Below, piece after piece: positions 27,501 through 35,220 of a DNA stretch of 64,000 nucleotides. Position numbers and translations under genes: made by a program. Numbering within the stretch: position 1 is the stretch's first letter; each line of letters starts with the position of its first letter. The stretch is from Tritonibacter scottomollicae (lineage in GTDB: Bacteria; Pseudomonadota; Alphaproteobacteria; Rhodobacterales; Rhodobacteraceae): assembly GCF_003003215.1 (NCBI RefSeq), contig NZ_PVUF01000001.1, forward strand, positions 310,001 to 374,000, read 5' to 3'. The notes under the pieces were generated by a model that saw only the letters and a list, made by a program, of their open reading frames with translations, made no database searches and had not been told where the DNA came from.

Positions 27501-27612
27501 CGACCTCACCTGCCTGCGGATCGGTGAGGAGGAATTCCTCGCAGTGGTGGAGAACGACGCCAACACGGCCTTCAAGCTGCTGCAGGTGGTTGCGGGCTAC
27601 GTTTCCAGTTAG
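24559..27612 (+). CDS. ABC-exporter-like protein with degenerate NBD and cNMP-binding domain
   Basis: A 1017-residue protein. Residues about 20-330 are an ABC type-1 exporter membrane domain (six hydrophobic segments, with PQPYFERTSQGELVSMI as the coupling-helix region). The NBD begins near 365, but Walker A reads GIAAPSEEDRRAL (about 389), without GK[ST]. The signature (about 776) reads VGGQGLGQS. Walker B is ILILDS with Ser in place of the catalytic Glu, and the H-loop is FLEP. About 390 residues separate Walker A from the signature, so a roughly 250-residue insertion is present. Residues about 890-1017 are a CRP-like cyclic-nucleotide-binding fold. The start is GTG at 24559 without a strong ribosome-binding site. 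It is likely a sensor or scaffold rather than an ATP-driven pump. Confidence 0.85.
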   Translation: MPSRKIFGVLPIERTLFQFIWKYSKRDQLILLLVTACLFPLLYLTLELPKRIINDAIGAQSSTVEVWGQQFDQLTYLWILCGAFLLAVLAHGLTKMRINTMKGVLAERMLRRFRYSLIARVLRFPQPYFERTSQGELVSMITSESEPMGGLMGDAVSQPVLQAGQMLTILYFLFVQNLWFGLAAVALIPLQGWLIPMLQRRINLLNKKRIQQVRALASEIGESAAGASTLRVNGGWRYRMARVTDRLGHLYEIRFDIYQKKFFMKFLNNFITQLTPFFFYAVGGYLVLEGKVSLGALVAALAAYKDLASPWKELLTYYNQTQDMGLRWEVILERFAPPDMVDERLMQGEPEELPHLAGDIVLDGVSVRDADGNLVLEELSATFPKGELIGIAAPSEEDRRALAEVLTREVLPASGTVTLAGYGIRDLHQMVLATRIGHATSRPALFQGSFGENVLMPLRIRPLEDPTDPRAQRDAIRAGNSADPFGVNWVDPTIAGFEKSDELREWWLRIVEGIGSDTALLRRGMDQVFVSSEHPQLANALVKLRPQVQQALMDAGLDAFAHFNNREYYNPTLPVVENLLYATRSVPITFELLREQHDFLQTVRRIGLDTDLVNLAQDVLEMLRQIFGMDGTVHPLFRKLGLEASDYEAALQLLQKVKSKGAEALDPEELAQMMIVPFSISAEALGPAFSTEIEDRILSLRDSHGRELLDTLDDIFVPLSKSEFAPGFTVLENAIFGKISDSAGARVEDLRRAVAEVIDKAGVREMVVELIFELPVSVGGQGLGQSFAEPLAFCRASIKRPDILILDSALASFDRDTRRAMQDNLRDLLPDTTLIFLEPAFRDPDRFDHYFEMRQGRLKDERADVREAVDEDSAAAADLSRKLRALESTELFSGLNRRQLRLLAFGARWFEATPGTAVFHKDDAATDGAYMIIEGEAGLYLPAEDEGAEGQLIAKVGPGRLVGELGLIRKEPRALSMIAESDLTCLRIGEEEFLAVVENDANTAFKLLQVVAGYVSS

Positions 27613-27691
27613 CCTGCCGGCAGGTGATCTGCCGATCCGACCGCGCCCGATGGTGCGGCGGATCGGCGCGATATTTTCAGGGAGAGAGCAT

Positions 27692-28540
27692 ATGAAATTG
27701 TTTCGGTACCGCACGGCGGACGGGGTGAAGCCGGGTCTGATGGATGAGTCGGGCGTGGCGCGGGATCTGTCGATCCACGTGGGGGATGTGACGCCGGAGA
27801 CGCTGAACCCGTCGGTGTTGGCCGGGATCCGGGCGCTGGATGCCAGCGCCTTGCCGGAGCTGTCGGGCGAAATTGACTACGCCCCCTGCATCGGTTCGGT
27901 GGGCAAGTTCCTCTGCATTGGACTCAACTATTCCGATCATGCGGAAGAGGTGGGTGCAACCGCCCCCGAACACCCCATTCTTTTCATGAAAGCAAATTCA
28001 TGCATCGTCGGGCCGAATGACGAGATCCGCATTCCAAGGGGGGCGACCAAGACAGACTGGGAAGTCGAGCTGGGCGTTGTGATCGGAACTGCGGCGAAAT
28101 ACGTCACTGTGGAAAGCGCGCTCGATCATGTTGCGGGGTACTGCGTCGTCAATGATGTCTCAGAACGGGATTTTCAGATGCAGCTGACCGGACAATGGAC
28201 CAAGGGCAAGAGCTGCGACACCTTTGGCCCGATCGGGCCGTGGCTGGTGACGGCCGATGAGGTGGCTGATCCGCACGCGTTGGCTCTGTCCTGTGACGTG
28301 AATGGACAGCGGATGCAGACCGGAAACACCGACAAGATGATATTTTCGGTGGCCGAGGTCATCAGCCACCTGAGCCAGCTGATGACGCTGCACCCGGGCG
28401 ATGTGATCGCAACAGGCACGCCTCCGGGTGTCGGGATGGGGCAAAAGCCCAATGCCATCTTCCTGCGTGATGGTGACGTGATAGAACTTGAAATTCAAGG
28501 GCTTGGGCGTCAGCGACAGCCTGTGCGCGCGGACGGCTGA
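27692..28540 (+). CDS. Fumarylacetoacetate hydrolase (FAH) family protein
   Basis: A 282-residue protein of the FAH/HpcE superfamily. GLNYSDHAEEVG, KTDWEVELGVVIG and NDVSERDFQMQ carry the metal-binding acidic residues, and IATGTPPGVGMGQKP is the C-terminal signature. Members cleave C-C bonds of acylpyruvates, isomerise hydroxyheptadienedioate or decarboxylate oxaloacetate; some are named ureidoglycolate lyase. The ATG at 27692 follows GGGAGAGAG and starts exactly at the family N terminus (MKLFRYR), although the frame is open from 27524. It opens a cluster of catabolic genes, and its closest functional partners are likely the enolase-superfamily and dehydrogenase genes downstream. Confidence 0.92.
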   Translation: MKLFRYRTADGVKPGLMDESGVARDLSIHVGDVTPETLNPSVLAGIRALDASALPELSGEIDYAPCIGSVGKFLCIGLNYSDHAEEVGATAPEHPILFMKANSCIVGPNDEIRIPRGATKTDWEVELGVVIGTAAKYVTVESALDHVAGYCVVNDVSERDFQMQLTGQWTKGKSCDTFGPIGPWLVTADEVADPHALALSCDVNGQRMQTGNTDKMIFSVAEVISHLSQLMTLHPGDVIATGTPPGVGMGQKPNAIFLRDGDVIELEIQGLGRQRQPVRADG

Positions 28541-28580
28541 TCGCAGGAAAAGGCGAGGCCCGGTCGGTGTTTGCCGGGTC

Positions 28581-28898
28581 TCAGCGGCAATAGATCTCGT
28601 GAAGGCTCTCGAGGATTTTGGTCGCCGGTCCGTCGGCCAGCGAATAATAAACTGTCTTTCCAGAACGGCGTGCCACCACCAGGCGATCTTCGCGCAGGCG
28701 TGACAACAACTGGCTCACGGCGGCCTGCCGTTTGTCCAGCAGCTCTTCGAGGGCGCCGACCGAGAGTTCCTTTTCCCCGGCCAGATAGCACAGGATCATC
28801 AACCTCCCCTCATGCGCCAGGGCTTTCAGCAGTGCTGAGGCTTCCGATGCGTTATCCGCCATGGAGGCTACAGGCATGTCCAGTGTGTCAGTCATCAT
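28581..28898 (-). CDS. ArsR family regulator, SqrR/BigR-like dithiol type
   Basis: A 105-residue winged-helix repressor. ALAHEGRLMILCYLAGEKELSV is followed by KRQAAVSQLLSRLREDRLVVARRSGKTVYYSL, the ArsR recognition helix and wing. Cys37 (ILCYL) and Cys104 (EIYCR, second-last residue) match the cysteine pair of SqrR/BigR/YgaV, which sense persulfide or oxidation, and the metal-site ELCVCDL motif of classical ArsR/SmtB is absent. The start at the double ATG at 28898 is preferred over 28964. It stands alone on the minus strand, convergent with the FAH gene; no sulfide oxidation gene is adjacent. Targets beyond its own promoter are unknown. Confidence 0.88.
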   Translation of the reverse strand: MMTDTLDMPVASMADNASEASALLKALAHEGRLMILCYLAGEKELSVGALEELLDKRQAAVSQLLSRLREDRLVVARRSGKTVYYSLADGPATKILESLHEIYCR

Positions 28899-29035
28899 AT
28901 AGGGTCTTCTTTCGCAGCCGTCTGGATTCCTGGGGAGCAGGAAGGAATGCATCAGAACAATCACTGACGCTTAATAGAGTAAGGCCACGGATCTCCGTGG
29001 CCTCGCAAGAGTTTCGATAAAAATTTATTCTTTTT

Positions 29036-29049
29036 AGCAAACCTTTGCT
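29036..29049. promoter_or_regulatory. Inverted repeat upstream of the arsR-type gene
   Basis: AGCAAA (29036-29041) and TTTGCT (29044-29049) form a 14-base inverted repeat with a two-base spacer, in an AT-rich stretch upstream of the minus-strand ArsR gene. It is a candidate operator. A separate 10-bp stem at 28982-29103 region (arms 28982-28991 and 28994-29003) lies closer to the gene. Confidence 0.35.
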
Positions 29050-29100
29050 TACGCTTTTCTTCTCGCCCTCACTTTATATAGGGAGGCGGTTGGTGTGTTT

Positions 29101-30333
29101 TCAACCCTTGGCAGGTGGTGCGCCGCCCTCAAATGCATTGCCGTTCGCGTAATCACAGGGCGCTTCCTGCATGTTCAGATGCAGGTCATCCCCCGTGAAG
29201 GGGTGGGCGCGGGCCAGGTCCTCGTCGACGTCAATACCCAGGCCCGGCGCGTTGGGTGGGGTGATATAGCCATCCTCGACCGTGATGCTGCTCTTGATGA
29301 GCGCGCTGTGGAATGGGGTCTCGATACATTCGGCCATGAGGATGTTGGGGATCGAGGCGGCGAACTGGATGTTGGCGGCCCATTCCACCGGTCCGGCGTA
29401 AAGATGGGGCGCCATCTGCGCGTTGAAGACCTCTGCCATGGCGGCGACCTTCTTCATCTCCCAGATGCCACCGGCCCGGCCCAAGGCGGGTTGCAGGATC
29501 TCCGCGGCACCCGCGCGCAGGATGGCGCCAAATTCCGCCTTCGTCGCGAGCCGCTCTCCGGTGGCCACCGGGATGCGCACGCCACGGGCGACACGGGCCA
29601 TGTCCTCGACCATGTCGGGAGGCGTGGGCTCTTCGAACCACAGGGGGCTGTAGGGCTCCAGCGCCTGGCCGAGGCGGATGGCACCGGCGGTGTTGAACTG
29701 GCCGTGGGTGCCAAACAGCAGGTCGGCGCGGTCTCCGACTGCCGCGCGGATGGCCTTGCAGAAGGCAACCGACTGGGAGATGTCGGACATTGCGGGCATA
29801 TGGCCGCCGCGGATGGTATAGGGACCGGCGGGGTCGAATTTCACTGCCGTATAGCCGCGCGCGACCGCATCGGCGGCGGACTCCGCAGCCATTTCAGGCG
29901 AGGTCCAAAAGGCGCTGATGTCATGCTCGGGCAGCGGGTAGAGGTAGGTATAGGCGCGGATGCGATCGTTCATGCGGCCGCCGAGGAGCGCATGCACCGG
30001 GCGGTCCCGCTGCTTGCCGAGGATGTCCCAGCAGGCGATTTCCAGCCCCGAGAACGCGCCTATGACGGTGGGGTCGGGGCGCTGGGTGAAGCCTGAGGAA
30101 TAGGCGCGGCGGAACATCAGCTCGATGTTTTCCGGGTTTTCACCCTGCATGTGGCGGCCAAAGACATCTTCGATCACGGCGGTCATGGCCTTGGGGCCGA
30201 TGGTGGACGCGTAGCATTCGCCCCAGCCGGTGATGCCGGTGTCGGTGGTGACTTTGACGAGGATCCAGTAGCGCCCGCCCCAGCCGGGGGCCGGGGGCGC
30301 GGTGATGATGATGTCGAGGTCCTGGAGTTTCAT
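29101..30333 (-). CDS. Mandelate racemase/muconate lactonizing enzyme family protein
   Basis: A 410-residue enolase-superfamily enzyme. The capping domain starts MKLQDLDIIITAP and contains GWGECYAST. The barrel has AVKFDPAG (catalytic-lysine strand region), DLLFGTHGQF, WFEEPTPPDM (metal-binding Glu) and PVATGERL (third metal Glu). This layout matches sugar-acid dehydratases (galactonate/gluconate-type) better than muconate cycloisomerases, but substrate is not assignable. The ATG at 30333 with a GGA-type ribosome-binding site is preferred over the open frame to 30423. It follows the alcohol dehydrogenase gene on the same strand, separated by paired palindromes. Confidence 0.9.
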   Translation of the reverse strand: MKLQDLDIIITAPPAPGWGGRYWILVKVTTDTGITGWGECYASTIGPKAMTAVIEDVFGRHMQGENPENIELMFRRAYSSGFTQRPDPTVIGAFSGLEIACWDILGKQRDRPVHALLGGRMNDRIRAYTYLYPLPEHDISAFWTSPEMAAESAADAVARGYTAVKFDPAGPYTIRGGHMPAMSDISQSVAFCKAIRAAVGDRADLLFGTHGQFNTAGAIRLGQALEPYSPLWFEEPTPPDMVEDMARVARGVRIPVATGERLATKAEFGAILRAGAAEILQPALGRAGGIWEMKKVAAMAEVFNAQMAPHLYAGPVEWAANIQFAASIPNILMAECIETPFHSALIKSSITVEDGYITPPNAPGLGIDVDEDLARAHPFTGDDLHLNMQEAPCDYANGNAFEGGAPPAKG

Positions 30334-30375
30334 GTCTCTCGGTCCTTTGAGGCTTGGCAATCGGGTGGAGGGGGA

Positions 30376-30437
30376 GCGCGCGCCGGGGCCATCGAGGCCC
30401 CGGCGCGCGCGGGTCCGGGCCAATGGGCCCGGATCCC
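30376..30437. repeat. Tandem long GC palindromes
   Basis: Arms 30376-30390 and 30396-30410 are perfectly complementary (15 bp, loop ATCGA). An 11-bp stem with a one-base bulge follows (30411-30421 with about 30126+300 to 30437, that is 30126 omitted; arms lie at 30411-30421 and 30126-free segment 30426-30437). It sits between the dehydrogenase stop and the racemase-family start, and could attenuate or stabilise the shared transcript. Confidence 0.65.
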
Positions 30438-30455
30438 GGCGTTTTGGGGCTGGTC

Positions 30456-31547
30456 TCAGCGGTTGAACAGGATCACATTGCGTTTGGCGCTGCCGGTCTT
30501 GGTGTCGGCGATGGCCTCGTTGATCTCCGCCAGCGACCAGCGGCCGGAGATCAGCTCGTCAAGCTTGAGGCGGCCCTGCTGGTAGAGGTCGACGATCCAG
30601 GGCACATCGCGCTGGATCACCACATCGCCCATCTTGGAGCCCTGCAGTCCCTGACCAAGGGCGGCCATGACCACAGGTTCATACTGCGCGGTCTGTCCGG
30701 AATGCGGCATGCCGATCATCACCGCGCGTCCACCAGGGCCAAGGTAGCGCGGCGCCTGGTCATAGGCGGGGATGGCGCCGACGGTGATCAGCACCACATC
30801 GGCGCCCTTGCCGCCAAGCGCCTTGTATGCGCCGCGCCAGGGTTTGGCCTCGGTCGCCAGCACCCCGTGGGTGGCGCCAAATTCGCGCGCAATTTCAAGC
30901 TTCTCCGGGCTCATGTCCACGGCCACAATGCGGCGGGCACCTGCGATGCGCGCGCCCTGAATGGCGTTGAGACCAACACCGCCGGCACCAATCACCACCA
31001 CGTCCTCGCCGGCGCGCAGCTTGGCGGCGTTCACCGCGCCGCCGATGCCGGTGATGACGCCGCAGGAGATCAGCGCTGCCACCTCCTTGGGCAAATCGGC
31101 AGGGATCTTGACGATCTGGCGGGCGCTGACCACCACCTTTTCGGCAAAGGCGCCGCATGCCATGGCCTGAAGCAGGGGCTGGCCCGCTGCGGTGGACAGC
31201 GGCCCATCCAGGCCATCATAGGGCGTGGTGCAACTCACTGGCTGGCCACCGGCGCAGGTGGGGCAGCTGCCGCAGGCGCGGATCAGCGTGACGATGACGT
31301 CATCGCCGTGGTCGAACCCTTCCACTCCAGCGCCGATAGCGGAGATGCGCCCGGCGGCCTCGTGCCCGTAGACGGCAGGCAGGTGGCCACCCCAGGCGCC
31401 TTCGGCAAAGGAGATATCGCTGTGGCAGATGGCCACCGCATCCAGGGTGACTTCGACCTCGCCCTGTCCGGGAGGCGCGATCTGAATGTCATCGAGTGTC
31501 AGTGGTGCACCAAATGTGTGGCACACGGCGGCTTTGATGGTTTTCAT
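30456..31547 (-). CDS. Zinc-dependent alcohol dehydrogenase (MDR family)
   Basis: A 363-residue medium-chain dehydrogenase. The catalytic zinc site is built from the AICHSD cysteine and the GHEAAG histidine/glutamate. The structural zinc lobe has the four-cysteine pattern CGSCPTC...SC, and the Rossmann motif is VIGAGGVGLNAIQGA followed by IVAVDMSPEKLE (Asp end, which favours NAD). The overall pattern resembles class III-like dehydrogenases (S-hydroxymethyl-glutathione or aryl-alcohol type). It is probably cytoplasmic and oxidises an alcohol intermediate of the surrounding catabolic cluster. It is followed in the same direction by the enolase-superfamily gene. Confidence 0.93.
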   Translation of the reverse strand: MKTIKAAVCHTFGAPLTLDDIQIAPPGQGEVEVTLDAVAICHSDISFAEGAWGGHLPAVYGHEAAGRISAIGAGVEGFDHGDDVIVTLIRACGSCPTCAGGQPVSCTTPYDGLDGPLSTAAGQPLLQAMACGAFAEKVVVSARQIVKIPADLPKEVAALISCGVITGIGGAVNAAKLRAGEDVVVIGAGGVGLNAIQGARIAGARRIVAVDMSPEKLEIAREFGATHGVLATEAKPWRGAYKALGGKGADVVLITVGAIPAYDQAPRYLGPGGRAVMIGMPHSGQTAQYEPVVMAALGQGLQGSKMGDVVIQRDVPWIVDLYQQGRLKLDELISGRWSLAEINEAIADTKTGSAKRNVILFNR

Positions 31548-31740
31548 GGTCGGTCTCCCCGTCGTTCTTGTTCAGGGTGACGTTGCCCACTGGGCACTGC
31601 AATGCGGAAAGCGGCGCGGATCTGTCGGTTTTACGCCACGGCATGTCAGGAGAGTGCAGCGGTGATGCATCGGGATTGCCGCTTTGGACACTCCGCCGGC
31701 TGTCTGTTGGGTGCCGGTTGCGGGGTGTGGCGTGACGGCG

Positions 31741-32451
31741 CTATCGGGTGAACTGAAGGGCAATTTGGTCGACCAGTTCTGCCAGTGGACCGGGCTGCGA
31801 CAGGAATGGCGAATGCGAACTTTCGAGCATATGTACATCCTTCTGCGGCCAGTCGGCGCACATGCTGCTCTGATATTCCGGCGGGATGGTGCGGTCCTGA
31901 GTACAGCGGATATAGGCCTTGGGCAGCTCCGCCCAGGCCGACGGCACGGTAAGCGGCGTGGCCTGTGGCGGGATCGGCTGCGGGCAGAGGTGTTCCAGCG
32001 CGAAGGAGACCGCTTCGGGCGGGCAGTCATGATAGAACAGCTCCGGCGCGGCGTCCGGGCGGATCGTGTAGCTGTGGCCGTCGTCCGATTTCACCGCCGC
32101 ATCGCCGATGGTCTGGCGTGGACCCGCCTTGCGCATGTCGATCAGGGAGAGGCCGGAGACTGGCACATAGGCGCAGAGGTAAATCAGGGCGCGCGGACGT
32201 GCGTATGCCACCGCGCCGGTGATTGGAAAGCCGGCCCAGGAATGGCCGAGGACAATGGTCTCGGGCGTGATGTGATCTGCGACGGCCCGGCAGGTCTCAT
32301 CAAGCGTCACGGTTTCAGGCGCGCGGTCATCGCGGTGGCCGGGGAGGTCTATGGCGCGCACAAAATGACCACGGGCGGCCAGCGCCGGGGTCAGGTCGCG
32401 CCAACACCATGCTCCGTGACAGGAGCCGTGAACGAGAAGGATATCAGCCAA
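31741..32451 (-). CDS. Alpha/beta hydrolase
   Basis: A 236-residue alpha/beta-fold hydrolase. HGSCHGAWCW is the oxyanion-hole region, VLGHSWAG the nucleophile elbow (GHSWAG, Ser), and SSHSPFLSQP carries the catalytic histidine. It resembles the salicylate-esterase/hydroxynitrile-lyase branch (HGSCHGAWCWRDL), which suggests an ester or amide substrate, although this is only similarity of motif. The fold starts at a TTG at 32451, with AAGAGG nine bases upstream, inside the end of the preceding gene (8-base overlap); no in-frame ATG fits. It is translationally coupled to the enol-lactonase-like gene. Confidence 0.88.
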   Translation of the reverse strand: MADILLVHGSCHGAWCWRDLTPALAARGHFVRAIDLPGHRDDRAPETVTLDETCRAVADHITPETIVLGHSWAGFPITGAVAYARPRALIYLCAYVPVSGLSLIDMRKAGPRQTIGDAAVKSDDGHSYTIRPDAAPELFYHDCPPEAVSFALEHLCPQPIPPQATPLTVPSAWAELPKAYIRCTQDRTIPPEYQSSMCADWPQKDVHMLESSHSPFLSQPGPLAELVDQIALQFTR

Positions 32452-33235
32452 TGTGTCCAACCTCTTGCAGGAATTGAGTGAGCCGCGCGCCGTAGGCTTC
32501 GGGCTGGTCGATGGGGGGCACGTGGCCGCTGCGCCGCAGCAGCGCAAACTGCGCGCCGGGGATCAGGTCGATGGTTTCACGCACCAGATCGGGCGGGGTG
32601 GAGCCATCCTCTGACCCGGCGATGCCAAGCGTGGGCAGGCGCAGGCCGGAGGTGGGCGTGTAGAAATCGGTGCCCGCCACCGCGGCGCAGCAGCCAAGGT
32701 AGCCTTCGACGCTGGTGCCTTCGACGATCGCCTGCGTCGGGGCATGGGCGCCGGACTTCAGATAGGCGCGGGGGAACCAGCGCTGCATGGTTTCGGCCCC
32801 GATGGCGGCGAGGCCATCGGCGCGGATCGCCGCCATCCGGCGCTGCCAGATCTCCGGCGTGCCGATCTTGGCGGCGGTGTTGGACAACACCAGCGCGCGG
32901 ATCAGATCGAGCCGTTTCACCGCCAACCCCTGCGCGATCATGCCGCCGATGGACAGGCCGACAAACAGGCTGTCGCGGATCTCGCAGAACTCCATCAGCC
33001 GTTCCGCGTCGCGCACCAAAGCGCCCATCGAATAGGGGCCATCGGGCACCGAAGACCCGCCATGGCCGCGCAGGTCGAACGTCAGAATACGCAGGCGGTC
33101 GGGCAGCGTCGGGATCACCCGGTCCCAGATGCGCTGGTCGGTGCCAAGCGCATGCACAAGGACCACGGGCGGCGCCTTGGCCGGGCCATGCAGGGTGTAG
33201 TTCAACTGGACATCGCCAAGGTCTGCGAGGGGCAT
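32444..33235 (-). CDS. Alpha/beta hydrolase, 3-oxoadipate enol-lactonase-like
   Basis: A 263-residue hydrolase similar to PcaD. VLVHALGTDQRIWD, FDLRGHGGSS, GLSIGGMIAQGLA (nucleophile Ser) and RRSGHVPPIDQPEAY (catalytic His) appear in the expected order and spacing. PcaD opens 3-oxoadipate enol-lactone in the beta-ketoadipate path, but no other pca gene is nearby, so the substrate may be another lactone or ester. The ATG at 33235 begins at the family N terminus; the frame is open well upstream without homology. It is coupled to the following hydrolase and sits about 125 bases after the dehydratase gene. Confidence 0.85.
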   Translation of the reverse strand: MPLADLGDVQLNYTLHGPAKAPPVVLVHALGTDQRIWDRVIPTLPDRLRILTFDLRGHGGSSVPDGPYSMGALVRDAERLMEFCEIRDSLFVGLSIGGMIAQGLAVKRLDLIRALVLSNTAAKIGTPEIWQRRMAAIRADGLAAIGAETMQRWFPRAYLKSGAHAPTQAIVEGTSVEGYLGCCAAVAGTDFYTPTSGLRLPTLGIAGSEDGSTPPDLVRETIDLIPGAQFALLRRSGHVPPIDQPEAYGARLTQFLQEVGHIG

Positions 33236-33360
33236 GGGCGGGCTCTTGCTATCTGTTGCCGCGCGACCATAAACAGATGCGTCGCGAGAGGCCAGCGATG
33301 GGCGAGGCGAAGGGGGCTTGCCCTTCGCGCTCGCCGGAATGTTGCCGGTTGAAGGACCAC

Positions 33361-34338
33361 TCAGGAGAAGCGGCTGAGTGCCTCGACAAAGGTATCCCGG
33401 TCCACATTGCCGCCGGTGGCAACAGCGATCACCGCATCGCCTTCGATCTGGTCGCCATGGAACAGCGCGGCGGCGAGGGCGGCAGCACCACCGGGTTCCA
33501 GCACGATCTTCAGCCGTTGGAAGGCAAGCGCCATGGCGTGCTGGGCTTCGGTGTCGGTGATGGTGAGGCCGGGCCCGCAAAGGCGCGACAGGATCGGCCA
33601 GGTGATCTCGCCCGGGGCCGGGGTCAGGATGGCGTCGCAGATGGAGCCAGTGGGGGTGGCGTTACTCTCGATCCGGCCCGAGGCCTGCGAACGTGCCACA
33701 TCGTCGAAGCCTTCTGGCTCTGCCGGGCGCACACGCAGCCCCGGCGCACGGTCCTGCAAGGTCAGCGCGATGCCCGAGGTCAGTCCGCCACCGCCGCAGC
33801 AGACCAGCACATCGCCTTGGGTGACGCCCTGTTCGGCGGCCTGTTCGGCGATCTCCAGCCCGGTGGTGCCCTGGCCCGCGATCACCTCGGGTTCGTCATA
33901 GGGTTTGATGAGGGTGAGGCCGCGGCTCTCGACCAGCGGCGCGGCGGCGGCTTCGCGGCTTTCTCCAGCTGCGCGATCATAGAGCACCACTTCGGCACCC
34001 AGGGCGCGGGTGTTGTCGATCTTGAGCCGGGGCGCATCAGCGGGCATCACGATCACCGCAGGCGCGCCATGGGCCTTGGCCGCCGCGGCGACACCCTGCG
34101 CGTGGTTGCCCGAGGAATAGGCGATGACACCGCGCTTGCGCAGGTCGGGGTCCAGAGCCGACAGCGCCGCCCAGCCGCCGCGGAACTTGAACGATCCGGT
34201 GTGCTGCAGGCATTCGGCCTTCACGAAGAGGCGCCGACCAGCGATCTCGTCAAGGAAGGGCGAGGAGAGGAGCGGCGTGCGGCGGGCGTGGCCCTTGAGG
34301 CGCGCGGCGGCGGCCTCGATCATGGCGAGCGTGGTCAT
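33361..34338 (-). CDS. PLP-dependent threonine/serine dehydratase-like protein
   Basis: A 325-residue fold-type II PLP enzyme. CLQHTGSFKFRGG has the PLP lysine (SFKFRG), SSGNHAQGVA is the asparagine loop, and CCGGGGLTSGIA is the phosphate-binding glycine loop. The length and lack of a C-terminal regulatory ACT domain match catabolic threonine dehydratase, serine racemase or hydroxyaspartate ammonia-lyase types. Its ATG shares a base with the stop of the preceding hydrolase gene (TAATG), so the two are co-translated. It may deaminate a hydroxy amino acid released by its neighbours. Confidence 0.9.
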   Translation of the reverse strand: MTTLAMIEAAAARLKGHARRTPLLSSPFLDEIAGRRLFVKAECLQHTGSFKFRGGWAALSALDPDLRKRGVIAYSSGNHAQGVAAAAKAHGAPAVIVMPADAPRLKIDNTRALGAEVVLYDRAAGESREAAAAPLVESRGLTLIKPYDEPEVIAGQGTTGLEIAEQAAEQGVTQGDVLVCCGGGGLTSGIALTLQDRAPGLRVRPAEPEGFDDVARSQASGRIESNATPTGSICDAILTPAPGEITWPILSRLCGPGLTITDTEAQHAMALAFQRLKIVLEPGGAAALAAALFHGDQIEGDAVIAVATGGNVDRDTFVEALSRFS

Positions 34339-35183
34339 TAGGCGTCTTTCAATACATCGTGGATGAGGGCGAGGGCGGCGGGTTCGTCAAGGAAGGGGAT
34401 ATGGCCGCGATCCGGCAGTTCCACGGCGCGCAGGGCGGGCAGGCGGCGCTGCATCTCGGCATAGGTCTCTGCCGACAGGATATCGGAGTGCGCGCCTCGG
34501 ATGACCCCGGCGGGCAGCCCGTCGAGGGCGGCAAACCACGGCCAGAGGCTGGGCTTCTCCTCCATCTCGGCCAGGGCAGCGACCTGGGCCAGCATGGCAT
34601 CGCGCAGGCGGGCGTCATAGCGTAGCTCCAGCCCGTCCGGCGTCTCTTTGTAGAAGGTCTGCGCCTCCTCCAGCCAGCGTTGCGACGGAACGCCGGGGAA
34701 GGCTGGCGCCATCACGGCCTCCAGCGTCTGGGCGGCCTCGGCATGGGTGTTCGCGGAAGGGCGGCGACCGAGGTAGTCGAAGATCCGGCCCAGACCCTCC
34801 TCGGCGATATCGGGGCCAACGTCGTTGAGGATCACCGCCGACAACCGGTCGCGGGCGGTGCCGGCGATCGCCATCGCCACCAGCCCGCCGCGCGAGGTGC
34901 CAAGCAGGGCCGCGCGAGCCAGCCCGAGGTGGTCCATCAAGGCGATCACATCCCCGGCCTCGGTCAGGATGTTGTAGCTGGACGGGTCTTCGGCATAATC
35001 CGACCGCCCGCGCCCGCGCAGATCCAGCGGGATGACGTGATAGGCAGAGAGATGCGGCAGCGCATAGCGGAAATCCTGCCCGTCGCGGGTCAGGCCGGGC
35101 AGGCAGATCAGCGGCAGCCCGTCGCGATTGCCGTGGGTCTCATAGTAGAGCGACAGCCCGTCTGGGGTGGTGAAACGGCTCAT
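34338..35183 (-). CDS. Alpha/beta hydrolase
   Basis: A 281-residue hydrolase. LICLPGLTRDGQDF, PLDLRGRGRSDYAED, ALLGTSRGGLVAMAIAG (Ser nucleophile in GTSRGG) and LPDRGHIPFLDEPAAL (His) define the fold and triad. The cap region is large and helical. Similar proteins are annotated as esterases, epoxide or lactone hydrolases; the substrate is open. It starts about 37 bases after the haloacid-dehalogenase gene and overlaps the dehydratase gene, which supports one operon 35910 to 33361. Confidence 0.88.
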   Translation of the reverse strand: MSRFTTPDGLSLYYETHGNRDGLPLICLPGLTRDGQDFRYALPHLSAYHVIPLDLRGRGRSDYAEDPSSYNILTEAGDVIALMDHLGLARAALLGTSRGGLVAMAIAGTARDRLSAVILNDVGPDIAEEGLGRIFDYLGRRPSANTHAEAAQTLEAVMAPAFPGVPSQRWLEEAQTFYKETPDGLELRYDARLRDAMLAQVAALAEMEEKPSLWPWFAALDGLPAGVIRGAHSDILSAETYAEMQRRLPALRAVELPDRGHIPFLDEPAALALIHDVLKDA

Positions 35184-35220
35184 GAAGATGTCTTTCTCAG
35201 GTGGTGTAGCGGGCAGTGGT

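Noticed and set aside
28982-29003. A 10-bp perfect stem near the arsR-type gene as an intrinsic terminator
   Set aside because: No U-tract follows on either strand and it lies upstream of the ArsR gene; it may be structural but termination is not supported.
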